NCBI GenBank assembly: GCA_010279815.1
Contig: QEOQ01000707.1
Location: 304,299 to 368,298 of the forward strand
Direction of reading: 5' to 3'
DNA from: Brachionus plicatilis
Lineage: Eukaryota; Rotifera; Eurotatoria; Ploima; Brachionidae
Length of the DNA: 64,000 nucleotides
Shown: positions 47,835-60,114 of the stretch, one piece after another
Numbering within the stretch: the first letter of the stretch is position 1
How the letters are laid out: every line of letters begins with the position of its first letter
The notes under the pieces: model-generated
The model's input: the letters and a program-made list of their open reading frames with translations, nothing else
Database searches by the model: none
Told to the model about the DNA's origin: nothing
Program-made: the position numbers and the translations under genes

Positions 47835-48109
47835 TTTTTTTACTGTGGATTTTGTGCTAAAATTTCACATTGACAAACAATTGAAAAATGGAATTATTTT
47901 ATGTAAAATTAGTTATTATAAAATTGAAGTTTTAGTGCTCTGCTCCAAAAGTGAAATTAACTTTAAAAAAGAAAATTTTATTTTTCTTAGTCAAAAAAAA
48001 AAATTATCAATCTTGAATAAAATTTTTCAAATTTTTCTGGTTTCGCCATTACCTAATTGAATAAATAATCGGACATTTTTTTGAATTATATTTTAAATTC
48101 CATTTTTAA

Positions 48110-48200
48110 TAAAGCTTAACTTTAAATTAAGGCCTAGTAAAACTGTTTCAAGATCATAGTTTGACAAATCCAAAGTTTTTTCAAAAGTAAAGTTTTGATT
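48110..48200 (-). mobile_element. LINE RT scrap
   Basis: The minus strand reads FEKTLDLSNYDLETVLLGL, aligned with the segment after FADD in the LINE at 38290 (SMSDKDLETVLMS). Confidence 0.5.
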
Positions 48201-48426
48201 TTTAAATTTTAAAATATATTTTGACATAACTTCGGATTCCATTATTTAAACTTTAAAACTAAATTCATTTAATTTTTTATTTATTAATTCGGTTTAAACA
48301 AATTTTTACTCCTTGTAAAAACAAAATTTAAATTTTTAACATTTTTTTCTGTGTCATATCCTCTGAATTTCCTCCCTTAAATTAACGCGAAAAAAATTGA
48401 TACATGTAGTTTTAGATTATCGAAAA

Positions 48427-48615
48427 CAGTGGCGTAGCCAGAGAGGGGTTGAAGAATGCTCAAGCCGCTCTGTCCAAAGTTAAAATGAGTTGAGCTCCCC
48501 TTTAAAAAGTAATATTTATCAAACATAGTCATAATTTTTCATTTAAATTGTAAATTTTGAAAAAAAAAATTTTCCACCCATTTCGAGTTTTCCCATTTGA
48601 AAAGCTACGCCTCTG
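48427..48615. mobile_element. hAT-type MITE, 189 bp
   Basis: Ends CAGTGGCGTAGCC and GCTACGCCTCTG are the classic CAGxGGCGTAGC hAT terminal repeats. The flanks ATCGAAAA (48419-48426) and ATTGAAAA (48616-48623) are an 8-bp TSD with one mismatch. No coding capacity. Confidence 0.85.
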
Positions 48616-48623
48616 ATTGAAAA

Positions 48624-50141
48624 CCTAATAGTGTATTGTTTAAAAAGGCATTAGGCATTAGATTTTAGCTTAAGAATATCGATACGGTTGAATTTTAATA
48701 ATTTCAATTCTTTTTCGGTCAGTCCTTGAGAAATATTTATCTACGAAAAAGAATAATCTAATTTTATCTGATTAAATTTATAAAGCTAACCAAAACTATT
48801 ATGATTTCTACCTCATTTATTCTTTGACAATATCTTTATCAATCTGAGCCTTTAGTCACTATTAGAGTTATTTTTTAACTCATAAATTAAGTCAAATTAG
48901 TGAATTAGTAATTTTTTCAAATAAAATTTTAAATACTATAATTAAATTAAAGGAGTGTTAATCAGTCTTCTATGAAAAATATAAGATCTAATAAAAAATA
49001 AGCTAATCAGAGGCACTTGTCTGTTATTATTTATTTGATTATCTGTATCTCCTCTAGATTTTAAATAAAAAAGTAAAATAAATAAAAACAAATTTTAAGA
49101 AAAATAATATTAATTAAAAACAAAATATAGAAGATCATTAAAATAGATAAATTGAAATATTGAGAAACGACTAATAGATTTTTATAAAGAGAAGAAATAG
49201 TAATTTCACAATGATGTCATTTTTTTTATTATTTTTCATTCAAAGTTTGCTTTCTATTCTACAATCAGTCTTACAAGAATTGGAAGAGCGAATTAGTCCT
49301 GCTCTAACTATCTCTCACTAAGCTCAGAAAGTCGATTCGAAGCCATAAGTAGTTAAGTTTTATTTGAGTCCTTGTGATGTACTTGTCAGAGGGAATATCC
49401 ATTTTTTAATTTTAGAATTTTCCGAACTGCTGAATTTTGAATAAATTATATTCTTCTAAAATTCTAACGTTTCTTTAAAAGTTTCTGCGAATTTGTCACA
49501 ATGATGGATTATCACGAAAATTTTACCGGATTTTACAAAAATCTCCGTTAAGATGATTCACACAAAAACCAGAAAATCTATTAAGTGAAAATCAAGAATT
49601 TTAGTTAAATTTTTTGAAAAAATTCAAATTACAACTTTAGCTTATTTGTTATTAATTTTAGTGATAATTAAAATTTTTGAAAAAATCTTAGGTAAAATCT
49701 CAACTGATCTTGATTTTTGAAAATTTAATTATTTAATTTTGTTTCTAATTAATACATTTTACTTTAAAAAAAAATAACAGTTTTAATAAAATTTAAATAA
49801 TTTTAGGCAAAAATATCCATTTTTTTACAATATTTTATTAATAAAATACAAAATTGAATTTTTTAAAATTTTTATATTTACTAAAATTAACGCCTATTTT
49901 TGAAAATTCTTATTTTTTTCCCTTAATATTTTACGTGAATTAACTTAAAGTTTAGAAAAATCCTTGTGGAAAAACATTACAAAAAAATAATGAAAAGAAT
50001 AATCTAAAATAGATTCAACAAAAGATTTATTTAGGTTTCCTTTATAAGTTTTTAGGTATAGTTAAATTTAACCTTGAAATGTGATGTTCTTTAGTTTCTT
50101 CTACCATTAAAGTAAAAGTTAATTTTGAATCAAATTTACAG
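48624..50141. other. Intergenic, no gene seen
   Basis: Nothing with exon character or paired termini. Confidence 0.4.
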
Positions 50142-50420
50142 TGGTTCTGCGATAGCTGTATTTTACGCAGATTTACCAAATTTTACGTAAACTTATAAAT
50201 TAGCGTATACGTAAAAATTAAAATCGATTTTAATGTTTTTATTTTTATTTTTTTATGTTTTCTTCTTGTATAAATAAAAGATTTAAAAAAAAATATAAAA
50301 AAATTACCTTTATTTACTTATTTAATTAGAAAATACTTTAAAAATAAAAAAAATTACGTTAATTTATAAGTTTACGTAAAATTTGGTAAATCTGCGTAAA
50401 ATACAGCTATCGTAGAACCA
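50142..50420. mobile_element. Palindromic MITE with ~64-bp inverted ends
   Basis: Left TGGTTCTGCGATAGCTGTAT... and right ...ATACAGCTATCGTAGAACCA are inverse copies over ~64 bp, including the phrase TTACGCAGATTTACCAAATT. No TSD visible. Confidence 0.75.
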
Positions 50421-50629
50421 ATAAGCAATACTTTTCAAATGATATCTCCATTACCGCTTGCAAAGAGTTCTAATTCATCTAAATATTTTTTTAGTCTTTT
50501 TTCCAACTTTACGGTTGAATCTATTAAGAATTTTTTATTTTTTTCATAATTTTACTCTATTGCCTATTAGGCTTGAAATTAATAAATACTAATAATAGTA
50601 GTATTAGTTTAACTGCAGCATGACTATTT

Positions 50630-50800
50630 TCATGCCAGCGCGTCAAGGACGCCCTGTTGCAGTTTTAAAAATTTATCCAGTTTATTTTTGAATTCGTTCA
50701 CGGTTTTGGACATAATGACTTCATCAGGAAGCAAGTTCCACTGGTTTACTATTCTGTTGTTGAAGAATTCATAACGTTGGTTACAGCACCTGACGATTAA
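50630..50800 (-). mobile_element. CR1/RTE-like LINE 3' terminal fragment
   Basis: The minus strand encodes RCCNQRYEFFNNRIVNQWNL then LPDEVIMSKTVNEFKNKLDK and a TGA stop at 50630. This is the common C-terminus of CR1/L2-like ORF2 (FFSxRVVxxWNxLPxxVVxxxSVxxFKxxLD). The frame is undamaged over ~55 codons, and the tail runs into an ATT-type microsatellite (50583-50610). Confidence 0.8.
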
Positions 50801-50809
50801 TAATTAAGA

Positions 50810-53210
50810 ATGATAGAATTTTTCTACAAAACGAAAATTTATGGGATTTTTTTAAAATTATTTTTCACACTTCAACTCCACAAATTCAATCTATCACTAG
50901 TTCAAGTGTTCTACTTTTTAAGATGCTGTAGAAAAAGCTAATAATATAACTACTTTAGAAGTTATTTAAAATTAAAGAAAAAATTCAATGAAAAATTATC
51001 CAAATCCTTCACGCATTTTTAGTGAGATTAAGGGCTTGAAAAAGATCAAGATTTTAAACTAAATATTTAAAACGATCGCTAAAAACGTCCCTAATTTTAA
51101 CATTAGCTCGTTAATTAAAAGCAAAATTTATCAAAATAATTATTTGTCGTCTGGCTGTCTATTTTGTGTCAAGACTAATATAACTAAGTTTTTGACATTG
51201 ACCAATTAGTTATAGATATTTTAAATGAAATTATACTTTGAAATTTAAAAGTTTGCAACAAGATGACACTAACAATGTTTCATTACGATTTAGTGTCCCC
51301 AAGAACTAAACATATGTGCATACTTTTTAGAAGTTTTAAAATATAATTGTCAAATCATTAAATTGGTACTTAAATCTCTCTTTGTCGATTTATGTAATTA
51401 AGTAATCTCTTAAAGTTTTTTTTGTAAATTTATTCACAACAAGTTAAAAATACTGGAAAATTTTTAAGGATACTGATGCAGAAGTTAATAATCAAGCAAA
51501 GAGTCCAGGATGTCTATACAATTATTATTATTTATTCATGAAATTACACCAGATTCGGCGATGTTAAAAATAAAATAAATTGAATACAAAGGAAAGAAGT
51601 TTTGTACTGTTTGTTTTCCTTTTTTTAATTTACAATTATGTTTGAGAAATTAAAATATTAAAATAAATTTTCTTTTTTTTACATAAATACCACAAAAGTT
51701 TTAATTTTAGATTAAATATTCAAATATTGAGATAAACAGACAAAAAAAAAATAAAAATAAAACCTTTTTTAAAAGTTTTAGGTTAGTATTTTTTTTAATT
51801 TTGTTTATCTTTTTGAGTTAAGGTTGAACAATTATATACATATAACAACAACCAAAAATACGTCAAATTTTATTGAGTTTCATTAGACTCTATACAAATT
51901 TTACATAGCTGAAGTCCTTGCTTTTTTTCAAACTTCATCAATCAAACTTAAAATTATATCTCAATTGAATAACTATCTTACTAAGACTCATTTTTTAAAG
52001 GCTATGACTCATTTTTTACTTCTTTTTTAATAATGTCACATTAAAGACTTTCAGTATTTAATTCTTTATATTTCAACAAACTTTGATTAAATAACCCCTC
52101 TAATTTTTTTAATCACCAATTTGACTTCACCTGCTTAAATTTACTTAATCTATATGAAATAAATTTAAGTAAATTAAACGATTTTGTTAAGATAAAGATA
52201 CTTTTTATATATAAATGACTTTTCCAATAAAAAAAAAACTTTATCAATCTAAATACTTCTTATTTAGTTTGAAAAAAATACTTCCAGTCTGAAAAAAAAT
52301 TTGAACATCTCAAAATAATTTCTTAACTCCAAAATAATTAAGTGATAAAAAAATTAATTTTAGTAGCAAAAACAATTCCGAGCCATTAAATAAAATAATT
52401 CCCGAAAATTTCATAAAATAATAAACCCTTTTCTTAAAGATATAAACCAGATTTGTACAATAAGGATTTGTGAATTTTAGTACAATACTTCGGAGTCAAA
52501 GTCATGACTTAACATGTTGGAAATATTAAAATAATTGTTTTTTGACCGCATAAAATTTGTTACAAGGAGACTTCCAGCTTCAGATGGTCCCACCCATAGT
52601 CTGATATAAACAAAAACAAAAATGGATTTAAAAAAAAAATCAAAAAATCTTGTTGTGTGACCTTATTAACGTAATTCTAAAAATGTGAAAATTTAAAACT
52701 TTGAAAAGGTCCTAACAGACTAGTTTTTAAGTTACAAACTAGCCTGGTCTTTTCTAATTTACCATTTATCAACACTATCAAATCTAAATATCTCTTTTAA
52801 TGTCTTCTCAAATTTTTGAATCTACGTACACAGCTGCTTCAGTGTGCAAAGCATTTTTGGTTCAATTATTAAATTTTAACGCTCAATAAAGATTGTTCTA
52901 TTTCTAGTTAAAATCATTTAAAAAATTTTAAACTACCATGAAAATTAAGCATAGAGAGATTGCTTTAAAGTGAGAAAATTAAATGAATGAACCAGGTTAA
53001 AATTTGAGCAACTTTTCATTCGTTTCTTTTTCTATTTTCCCTCAAAATCTATTTTAAATTTTTTTTTAATTTCATTTTAAATGTTAATCAACAGGCTAAT
53101 CTTATTAACTTTATAGTTTGTAAAAGTAATTATTTTAAAATTAAAATTAAAGCAAAAAAAAATCTTGACTGCAGAAATATTTAAGAATACTTATCAACAA
53201 GATTTTGCCA
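50810..53210. other. Intergenic, no gene seen
   Basis: 2.4 kb of AT-rich DNA with stops in all frames and no paired termini that I could find. Confidence 0.4.
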
Positions 53211-53214
53211 TATA

Positions 53215-53373
53215 CCGTATTCCCTCGTTCGATTATGCTGCACCATAAATTAAGCTACCAGCTTATGGACCATGCACCAAAGTACATCTCACCCATGCTA
53301 AAATATTTTAAATTTGATGTTGTATTTGCATGCCTTAGCTTGTAGTGCAGCATAATCGAACGAGGGAATACGG
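53215..53373. mobile_element. 159-bp MITE, 29-bp perfect TIRs, TA target site
   Basis: CCGTATTCCCTCGTTCGATT through GCTGCAC at the left is perfectly inverted at the right. TA flanks both ends (53213-53214, 53374-53375). A Tc1/mariner-type MITE; a degraded relative lies at 44119. Confidence 0.85.
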
Positions 53374-53504
53374 TATTTCAAAAAAAAATTAATTTTATTA
53401 AAAATTCACAATTTTAACATTGATCCTTTTGATACCAGATCATTTTCTTTTACATTTAAAAGTTAAGTTATTAAAAAAATAAATATTTTAAAAAAAATGT
53501 AATA

Positions 53505-53600
53505 ATCTTTTCAAATAACCTTTGTTGAAACGACCGTTTTTTTCTAAAAGGTTGTCTATTTCATTAAAGGAATTGGCTTTAGACTTTAAATTTAAAAATT
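53505..53600 (-). mobile_element. LINE scrap
   Basis: The minus strand reads NLKSKANSFNEIDNLLEKNG, aligned with LKFESNNFNEINNFLEKYD in the LINE at 37446-38395. Confidence 0.5.
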
Positions 53601-53909
53601 TAAAATATTACCAGACATTTTCACTCATTTTTTTTTATTTTGAGTATGAGTATGAGTGCTAGGCACTTGCCAGATGAGTTCACACTCAAAAAAATTAACA
53701 AAAAAATAACTGATTTAATAAATAATTTCTAAAATACTTTTTATTTTTATTCTCAAAAATGGTTTTTCTAAAATTTTTAGAATAAATATGTCCAAAAATT
53801 AGATGTTTTAATAGTCAAGTTGGAAAGTTGTTGATTAAAAATTTAAAAAAATGATCCAAAAGATGTATTCCAATTTATTATTTATTTAATTTTTTTTCGA
53901 TAATTGGTT

Positions 53910-56740
53910 CTAAATAAATGATTGATTTGATTTTTTAAAAATATCAATGCTTAATTTTAGTATGCTGCGAGTAATAATCATATCATCACTCATATTTCCA
54001 TTTTGTTTTTTGCAAATAATTCCACAAATACTGAAAAAACTTTCAATGAAAGCACTCGATTCATTAAGATTTGATAATAAAATAGCGAGTCTTGAAAGTC
54101 TAGGCATGTCATCTTGGTGTTTTGACCAAAAACTTATATTCGTTTTAATCAGAGCTAGCACGTCTTGTTTTGAAAGAATATCGGTTAAATATTTTATTTC
54201 CATGTCAAGCTCAATCTCAATTTTAAATTTTTCTTGTTCAGTATTTTTAACACTAATGGCTTCATCGTCCTTTAAAAGCTCATCCAGAAAGTCTCCATGA
54301 TTATCAGATTGATTCTCATTTATAATCTGAGAATTCACTTCATTAGACTCATTTACTTTTTCCTCATAGAAAAATTTCAAATAAACACATTTCAATGATC
54401 TTAGCCCATCACCTACGACGTCCCTACAAAATGATTTGTTAATTCACAAATTCACCTTCCCGATGTTCGATACCGTTGCTGCCTTTATTTATTAATGTTT
54501 ATATTTTGTTTTGATAATGAATAAAATATTTTTACCCTATAAACTTCAGATTCAAATTCAAATTTAAACGTATACTTAAAGCAAACTATTAGGATTGTAG
54601 CAAGTCTTTCATCCTCTTCATCTAATTCCATTATTTCTCAGCTTTAAATAATTCTAAATAAACAAGGGAGCAATGCAGATATAAGGGAATTCTTATATTG
54701 GTAACCAATTGTAAATCAATAAGCCGGTTGGAGAATTTGAAGGTAAATTTCTATCTGCTTTAAACTAGGTGGGCATCTTAGATTACAATCTTCGACAATT
54801 AAAAGACCTTAATCGAATGCCCTTTTAACTGATTCCAGTAAAAGATGCGTAGATGAGCAACGTGTCTTATTATCAATACCTAGCCTTGATTTTTACCTGA
54901 AAAAACTTTGTTTTGTTGTATTGATTTTCTTACATGATTGTTTGAGCTATTTAAGATTTTAAGGTTATCGCCAATTGTATTCAAAGAGATTGCGTGGCGC
55001 ACTGCTAAATTTGTTTTATGGCATGCACAGGAATATCTTGGAATGTTCTTATCCACTATTTTTATATCAAAATCAGAAACGATTTCTCATTTCGAGGAAT
55101 CGTACTCTTCAACTTCTTCTAAATCAAGTTCTTGAGTGTTTTTAAAGATACGCATACGATTTTTTTCAGAATGTTTTAAAGAATTTGTGAAAGTCAAAGT
55201 TTTTAGGCTTCAAAAAATTCTTTAACTTCATTTTGAGTCGAATTTATTGAATAAATTTCCGTTTGACCTTAAGTTTCTTCCAGTTCTTCACTTCTTGGTT
55301 CACAAAGAATCTGAATTGATTCATTTTCCTGATAAATATTTTCGTCAATGAATAAATCATCTCCTAATAAAAAATAAACCTCTGTCAATTTTTAAAATTT
55401 ATTTTTAATTTTTTCATCTTCTAAATATTCATTTATCATAATTCTTTAATAGAGAAGTCGATCTGGGTGAAAAGTCTTACAAGATTGCTGCCTTCAACAC
55501 ACACAAAAGCTTGTAAAACAGTAAAATATTCCAATTTGAAATAATAATTACAATGAATTTTTTTCTTGTTAAAACTAAATTTACTCAATTGATTTAGCAG
55601 GGCTTTCCTTTTGTTTTCTCCTGAATGTGATTCAGGCATTTGAGTCATCCAAATAACAAAACATTCTCTTACAAAATGAGGATTAGTAGTTATTGCTGTG
55701 TATGCCATAAAATCGATGTTCGAATTCTTTGTCCATAAATCAATTACGTGACAAATTGTGCTAGAGAGTTTTAATTTTTCATTAAGTGTTGTATAGACTT
55801 AAAACATTTGGAAGTGTGAAGCATCTCAAGTGATATTAACTTGGAATCTCAATTGAGCGATCTAATATGTTCCTGAAGTAAGAGATTTTGAGTTGACTAG
55901 AGCTCTCATTTGTAACTTTTAACCATTTAACTAGCTCAAAAAGCTTATCATTTGGCTCGTTAACACTGTTATTCATCTGTTCATCATATCTAATAAACCA
56001 TTCAAATAAGATGTCATTATGTTTGTATTTTAAGTGTTTATTTAAATTGCACTTTTAGCAAATTGAGCTTGTGTAATGTTTACATTAGTACCCTTGGGCC
56101 CGTCCATCCGATCTATCTCGTTAGACGTATTGGAACATGAATTTATGCTGCATCCTTACTTAAACACTCATAGTTAAGTAAAATTAACTCCAGTGATATC
56201 GACAAAGATGTCGCTATATCACAAGCTTGTAACTCTAATTTACAAAGTTTCCAATGTAAAATTAGATTTTTGTCGGAAGGCATCGATGTGAACCGAAAAG
56301 GATTGAGAATAAAATGTAAAATTGGGGTCTTCCGGAATATTGAATTTACAATGTAGATATATTTTTTGTAAAAACTTTCTCTTTTGACAATTCATTCATA
56401 TTCTCAACTTTATAATATCATTTTCAACATTTATATCTCGAGATAAATGAATTTTAAATTCCTGTCATTTTTCATTTGTTTTCATTTTTCCATTCTTGAA
56501 AAATTTCCTTGACTTTTCTAAATTAGGATTTATTTCTTCTTCACTTGACTTTAATTTACTCTCAACATCACTTTTGACCTCAGTTGATTCAGCAGTATCG
56601 TTTGAACATAAAGGGGCAATGCTTTTTTGTTTTTCATTTGAAATCTTCTTTCCTGATTGTGAAGTTTCAATAATGCATGACTCAGTTCGATTTCTTTTAA
56701 GACTCTCTCTGTCTTTAACTCTAATTATTGCGTTACTCAT
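53910..56740 (-). pseudogene. hAT transposase pseudogene
   Basis: The C-terminal block reads FWSKHQDDMPRLSRLAILLS and SSAFIESFFSICGIICKKQN, the hAT dimerisation signature. Upstream come RYSCACHKTNLAVRHAIS, and in the core VIDLWTKNSNIDFMAYTAIT plus MPESHSGENKRKALLNQLSK. Stops and shifts separate these blocks, so no full protein is possible. The first block (56740-56465, MSNAIIRVKDRESLKRNRTE) is charged and of unclear role, probably the N-terminal extension. Confidence 0.75.
56072..56223 (-). repeat. Solo LTR, 152 bp, with TSD
   Basis: The + strand starts TGTAATGTTTACATTAGTAC and ends GATGTCGCTATATCACA. It is the inverse of the LTR at 19406-19565 and has TG...CA ends. AGCTTG flanks both sides (56066-56071 and 56224-56229). 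It carries the same GTGATAT...CGAC/GTCG...ATATCAC hairpin as the other LTR. It is inserted in the zinc-finger region of the hAT pseudogene. Confidence 0.9.
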
Positions 56741-57433
56741 TTTAAATTATATTAAATCAATTTATTTTTTTTTATTTAGCTCGTAAATAATCCTTTAAAT
56801 AGAGTTAAAAAAAAATTTTCAGAGTTTTAATTTGTTACAATATTTTCATGTTTCAAGAAATCACGCCTTTTAAACAGCTTGTGAAAGAATTATAACTTCA
56901 AAAATATGAGTTTCTTTTTTATAAAAACTGATTAAGAGTCTAAGCCTAAACTATAAAGATATTTAGAAAGTAAAAAAAATCAAATTTTGGTCTGGAAATT
57001 TGGCGATAAAAAGGAAAATCTATTTACTTCTTTCTCTTTTTGGGAATGTTTCTATTTTAGAGATGCTTTGATTATTAATAAATCGTTTATTTAGTTTCAT
57101 TTTTTTATTGCTTTTAAAAAATTCTTACTTGACCAGGTTTCGAACTTTGATCTTTTTTTTTTTAATTTTTAATCAACAACTTTCCCAACTTGACTATTTA
57201 AACATTTAAATTTTGGACATATTTTATTCTAAAAATTTTAAAATCCATTTTTAAGAATAAAAATAAAAAGTATTTTAGAAATTTTTTTTAAATCAGTTAT
57301 TTTATTGGTGATTTTTTTTTGAGTGTGAAATCTGGACTTTGACTTTGACTTAAAATTTTGTTTTTTTGAAGACAAGTTTCAATTAAAATTTACTAGTAAA
57401 AATCTTTATTTTAAATGAAGCTTACAGCGGTTC

Positions 57434-57780
57434 TAATAAAAACGTAACGCCAAAAAGGACGGGTTCAAAAACCGTCCGTACAGTCCCGACCGTTCAACGG
57501 TAACCGACCGTCCGAACAACGGTGACCGTCCGACCAAGCCGTCCCACCTAGCCGATCGACCAAGTCGTCCGACCAAGCCGTCCGACCGACTGAACCGTCC
57601 GACCTAGCCGTCCAATCGACTGTACCGTCCGACTGAACCGTCCGACTGAACCGTCCGACTGAACCGTCCGACTGAACCGTCCGACTGAACCGTCCGACCT
57701 AGCCGGCCGACCAAGCCGTCCGTCCGACCTAGCCGGCCGACCAAGCCGTCCGTCCGACCTAGCCGACCGACCTAGCCATC
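57434..57780. repeat. GC-rich tandem (minisatellite) array
   Basis: About 345 bp built of CCGTCCGAC-type words. Five perfect 13-bp units CCGTCCGACTGAA run 57625-57689, followed by a ~30-bp unit (CCGTCCGTCCGACCTAGCCG...) occurring twice. Base composition is strikingly different from the AT-rich surroundings, and the array is imperfect on the left. Confidence 0.85.
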
Positions 57781-57789
57781 TTTTTTTAA

Positions 57790-58138
57790 ATTTTAATAAA
57801 TTATTGAAAAAAAACTCAACTTTTTTCTTCTCTTTTTAATTTTTCTTTTCACTGTGGTCCATTTTGAAAAATTTGTTTAACAAAAGGCACAACGCTCGCC
57901 CGAAGCTAACGCGGAGGAATAACGCTCACTACTCCCAGGCGCTAAGGTTAGTTAAATTTCATACAAAACAGATAAAATCGGCAAGATTTTAGTCAGAATT
58001 CAAAATAAAATATGCTGTTATGATTAAATTATTAAAAATATTTTTAAAGTTCTAGAATTTGTTAGTTTTATTTTTTTCTTAAAATAAAAAATATAAATTT
58101 AAATAGATTTTTTTAACTCTTTTTATTAAGAAAAGTTT
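57790..58138. other. Flank of Tc1-like element
   Basis: No terminal repeat recognised; a small GC-richer patch lies at 57880-57945. Confidence 0.4.
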
Positions 58139-58325
58139 CTATTCATTTGACCAATCTCCACCTTTATCTGCAACTATGTTCAGTACTTTCTTCAAATGTC
58201 TAACATATTTAGTGCATTTTTCGGCATTTAAATTTGTTTCGTAGCTTCTGATAGTCTCTGTCAGCTCACTTAAGTTTCTACATTGTTTCTTCCTCACATA
58301 ATTTTTGAGGTCACTCCATAACATC

Positions 58326-59510
58326 GGGGACGGTTCATTTTAGAATTGATTAATTTAAATTGATTAAATTAGCAAGTAATAAAAAAAATTTAGCAACACA
58401 AATATAGCAATAATTTTATTAAAATTAGCAATAAACAAAAAGAAAAATAGTCAATTTAGCAATTATTCAATTTAGCAAATTTAAAAAAAAAGAAAAACCT
58501 AATAATCCAAAATTAGCGACAAACTATCATAGTACTTATCAAAATTAGCTAAAGAATAATTTTTTTGTATTCTTTAATTCTATCGTCTAATAAAATATAA
58601 GCTGGTTTCCGTTTGTATTGGATACCGGTTTCTAATTTTACTAATAAATCTTCTGTTTTTTTTTGTTCTTCTCGAAATTTGTCCACCAGCGGATAAATGG
58701 ACGGGTGCTTACTGAGCATGTTACTAAAGGCATTATGCCAAGCCTCTACAGAGTTGTTAGTGCGCGGTAGGCAATCATTAATTCGGCTGTTAACATTCCA
58801 CAACTCAATTTGCTTGCTTATAATGAAAAAAGCACCCATATAAAATAATATTCGGGAAAACTTGTTCAACTGCATTTAGAAAAGCACGTTCAAAATCGGA
58901 AGACACTGACTTTGGAGGGTTTTCTAGCTCAGCTGCGATGATTTCTAGGAATTTTACATAAATAATCTCATTCTTTTTTGGTAACAAGCAATAAACTAAC
59001 GGGACACATTTTCCATTAATTAAACCATGAATTGTATAGACTTGTTCAAAATAAGTTGGCGCTATACTAAATGTGCCATCAGCAAATAAGTTATTGTTTT
59101 CTAACATGACATGAAATTCTATAAAAGTATCCCTCATAGTACAATTGCGGCTGACCTCTTTGAGATGCCGTAACTTGACCGATTTGGTTGATATCGAACT
59201 CATCAAATTGTTCGATTAGGCTATAAATGTCAGTTGAACAATTGGTTGTCATTTTTAAGATTTAATTAGACTAATCAATATAATTAATCTGAAATAATTA
59301 AAAAAGTAAAAAACTTTTTTTGCTAAAAAAACTTGCTAAAATAAGCATGCTAATTTTAGCTTAATCTGTTTGCTAATTTTTTTTTCTTAATTCAATTAGG
59401 TTTATTGCTAAATTTATTACATTGCTAAAATGAATTTTGCTAAATTTAATTTGCTAAATTGAATTAGCTAATTTTTAGTCTGCTAAAATAATACAGAGCC
59501 CATAACATCT
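58326..59510 (-). mobile_element. MULE transposon, 1,185 bp, 9-bp TSD, inside Tc1-like gene
   Basis: CATAACATC flanks both sides (58317-58325 and 59511-59519). The ends GGGGACGGTTCATTTTAG and (reverse) GGGCTCTGTATTATTTTAG are similar. Both subterminal regions (58345-58560 and 59310-59500) carry many copies of TTAGCAA-type words in inverted orientation. Removing the element joins NPLEMLW to SDLKNYV of the Tc1-like protein exactly. Confidence 0.9.
58549..59260 (-). pseudogene. MULE transposase, internally deleted
   Basis: The frame from 59206 contains NNNLFADGTFSIAPTYFEQV (first catalytic Asp), KSVSSDFERAFLNAVEQVFP (second) and GCFFHYKQ. The rest follows in another frame (58875-58549) with CLPRTNNSVEAWHNAFSNML and a stop, which is the segment after the core in animal MULE proteins. 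The stretch normally between HYKQ and the LPRTNN motif (usually more than 50 residues) is missing, so a deletion shifted the frame. It cannot be active. Confidence 0.8.
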
Positions 59511-60114
59511 CTAAAGGATTGAAGTCAGCTGAGTTCGCCGGCGTTTTTAGCTTTTAAATAAATTATTTTTCAATTATTAAATAATATTTAATATTTTTAT
59601 TTACCCAATTTATACTATTTTCTCTTAAGAATTCAGTACAAAGATTCGAAGTGTGCTTTGGCTCATTATCTTGGATTAGGAAGCAACTTTCTAATTCTTC
59701 TTCATTAAAATTTTAAATCATGTAAGGCTTGAGGTAAAATTCCATTATATATTTATAGCTATATTGATTCAGGTTATTTGTAAAGAGCTTTATTAAAAAT
59801 AAAAGTTGGAAAATTTTAAAATATTTTAGAAAATTTTACACAAAATCTTGTTGGTCCTTTATAGCTAATTGCTTCCCAAATATTTATTTTTAAAGGCGAT
59901 TTTTCTCTTGTTCCTACACAAACAGGTTTTGATGTTTTTTGTCTGAAGTGGTAAAGAGGAAAAGTATTAATTTCAATTTTCGTCTCATCGGCAAAAACAA
60001 AATTTTTAAAACTATAAGACTTGTATCTATTTGCAAATTCTTTTCTTTGTCTTTTTTTCGTTAAATTTAAATTCGGCATTGCTCTTGCTCTACACCAATC
60101 ATAACCCATGTCTA

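Larger units (their letters stand above)
53660..57340 (-). mobile_element. hAT-like transposon, ~3.7 kb, long TIRs, degenerate
   Basis: Long inverted repeats of ~195 bp bound it (about 53660-53855 and 57145-57340; both contain ACTTTTTATTTTTATTCT and a segment with AGTCAAGTTGG). Between them the minus strand carries scattered pieces of one hAT transposase in the right order: N-terminal region 56740-56465, a BED-like finger split near 56072-56223, WT-containing core 55760-55436, CACHKTNLAV at 55060-55000, and the dimerisation domain 54395-53910. The solo LTR at 56072 is a later insertion. Confidence 0.75.

Noticed and set aside
47446..47873. Two ~60-codon ORFs in the foldback arms on opposite strands
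   Set aside because: They are the same sequence read from each palindromic arm and have no other support for coding.
57434..57780. CRISPR-like repeat array
   Set aside because: Units are contiguous without unique spacers, and the window is eukaryotic.
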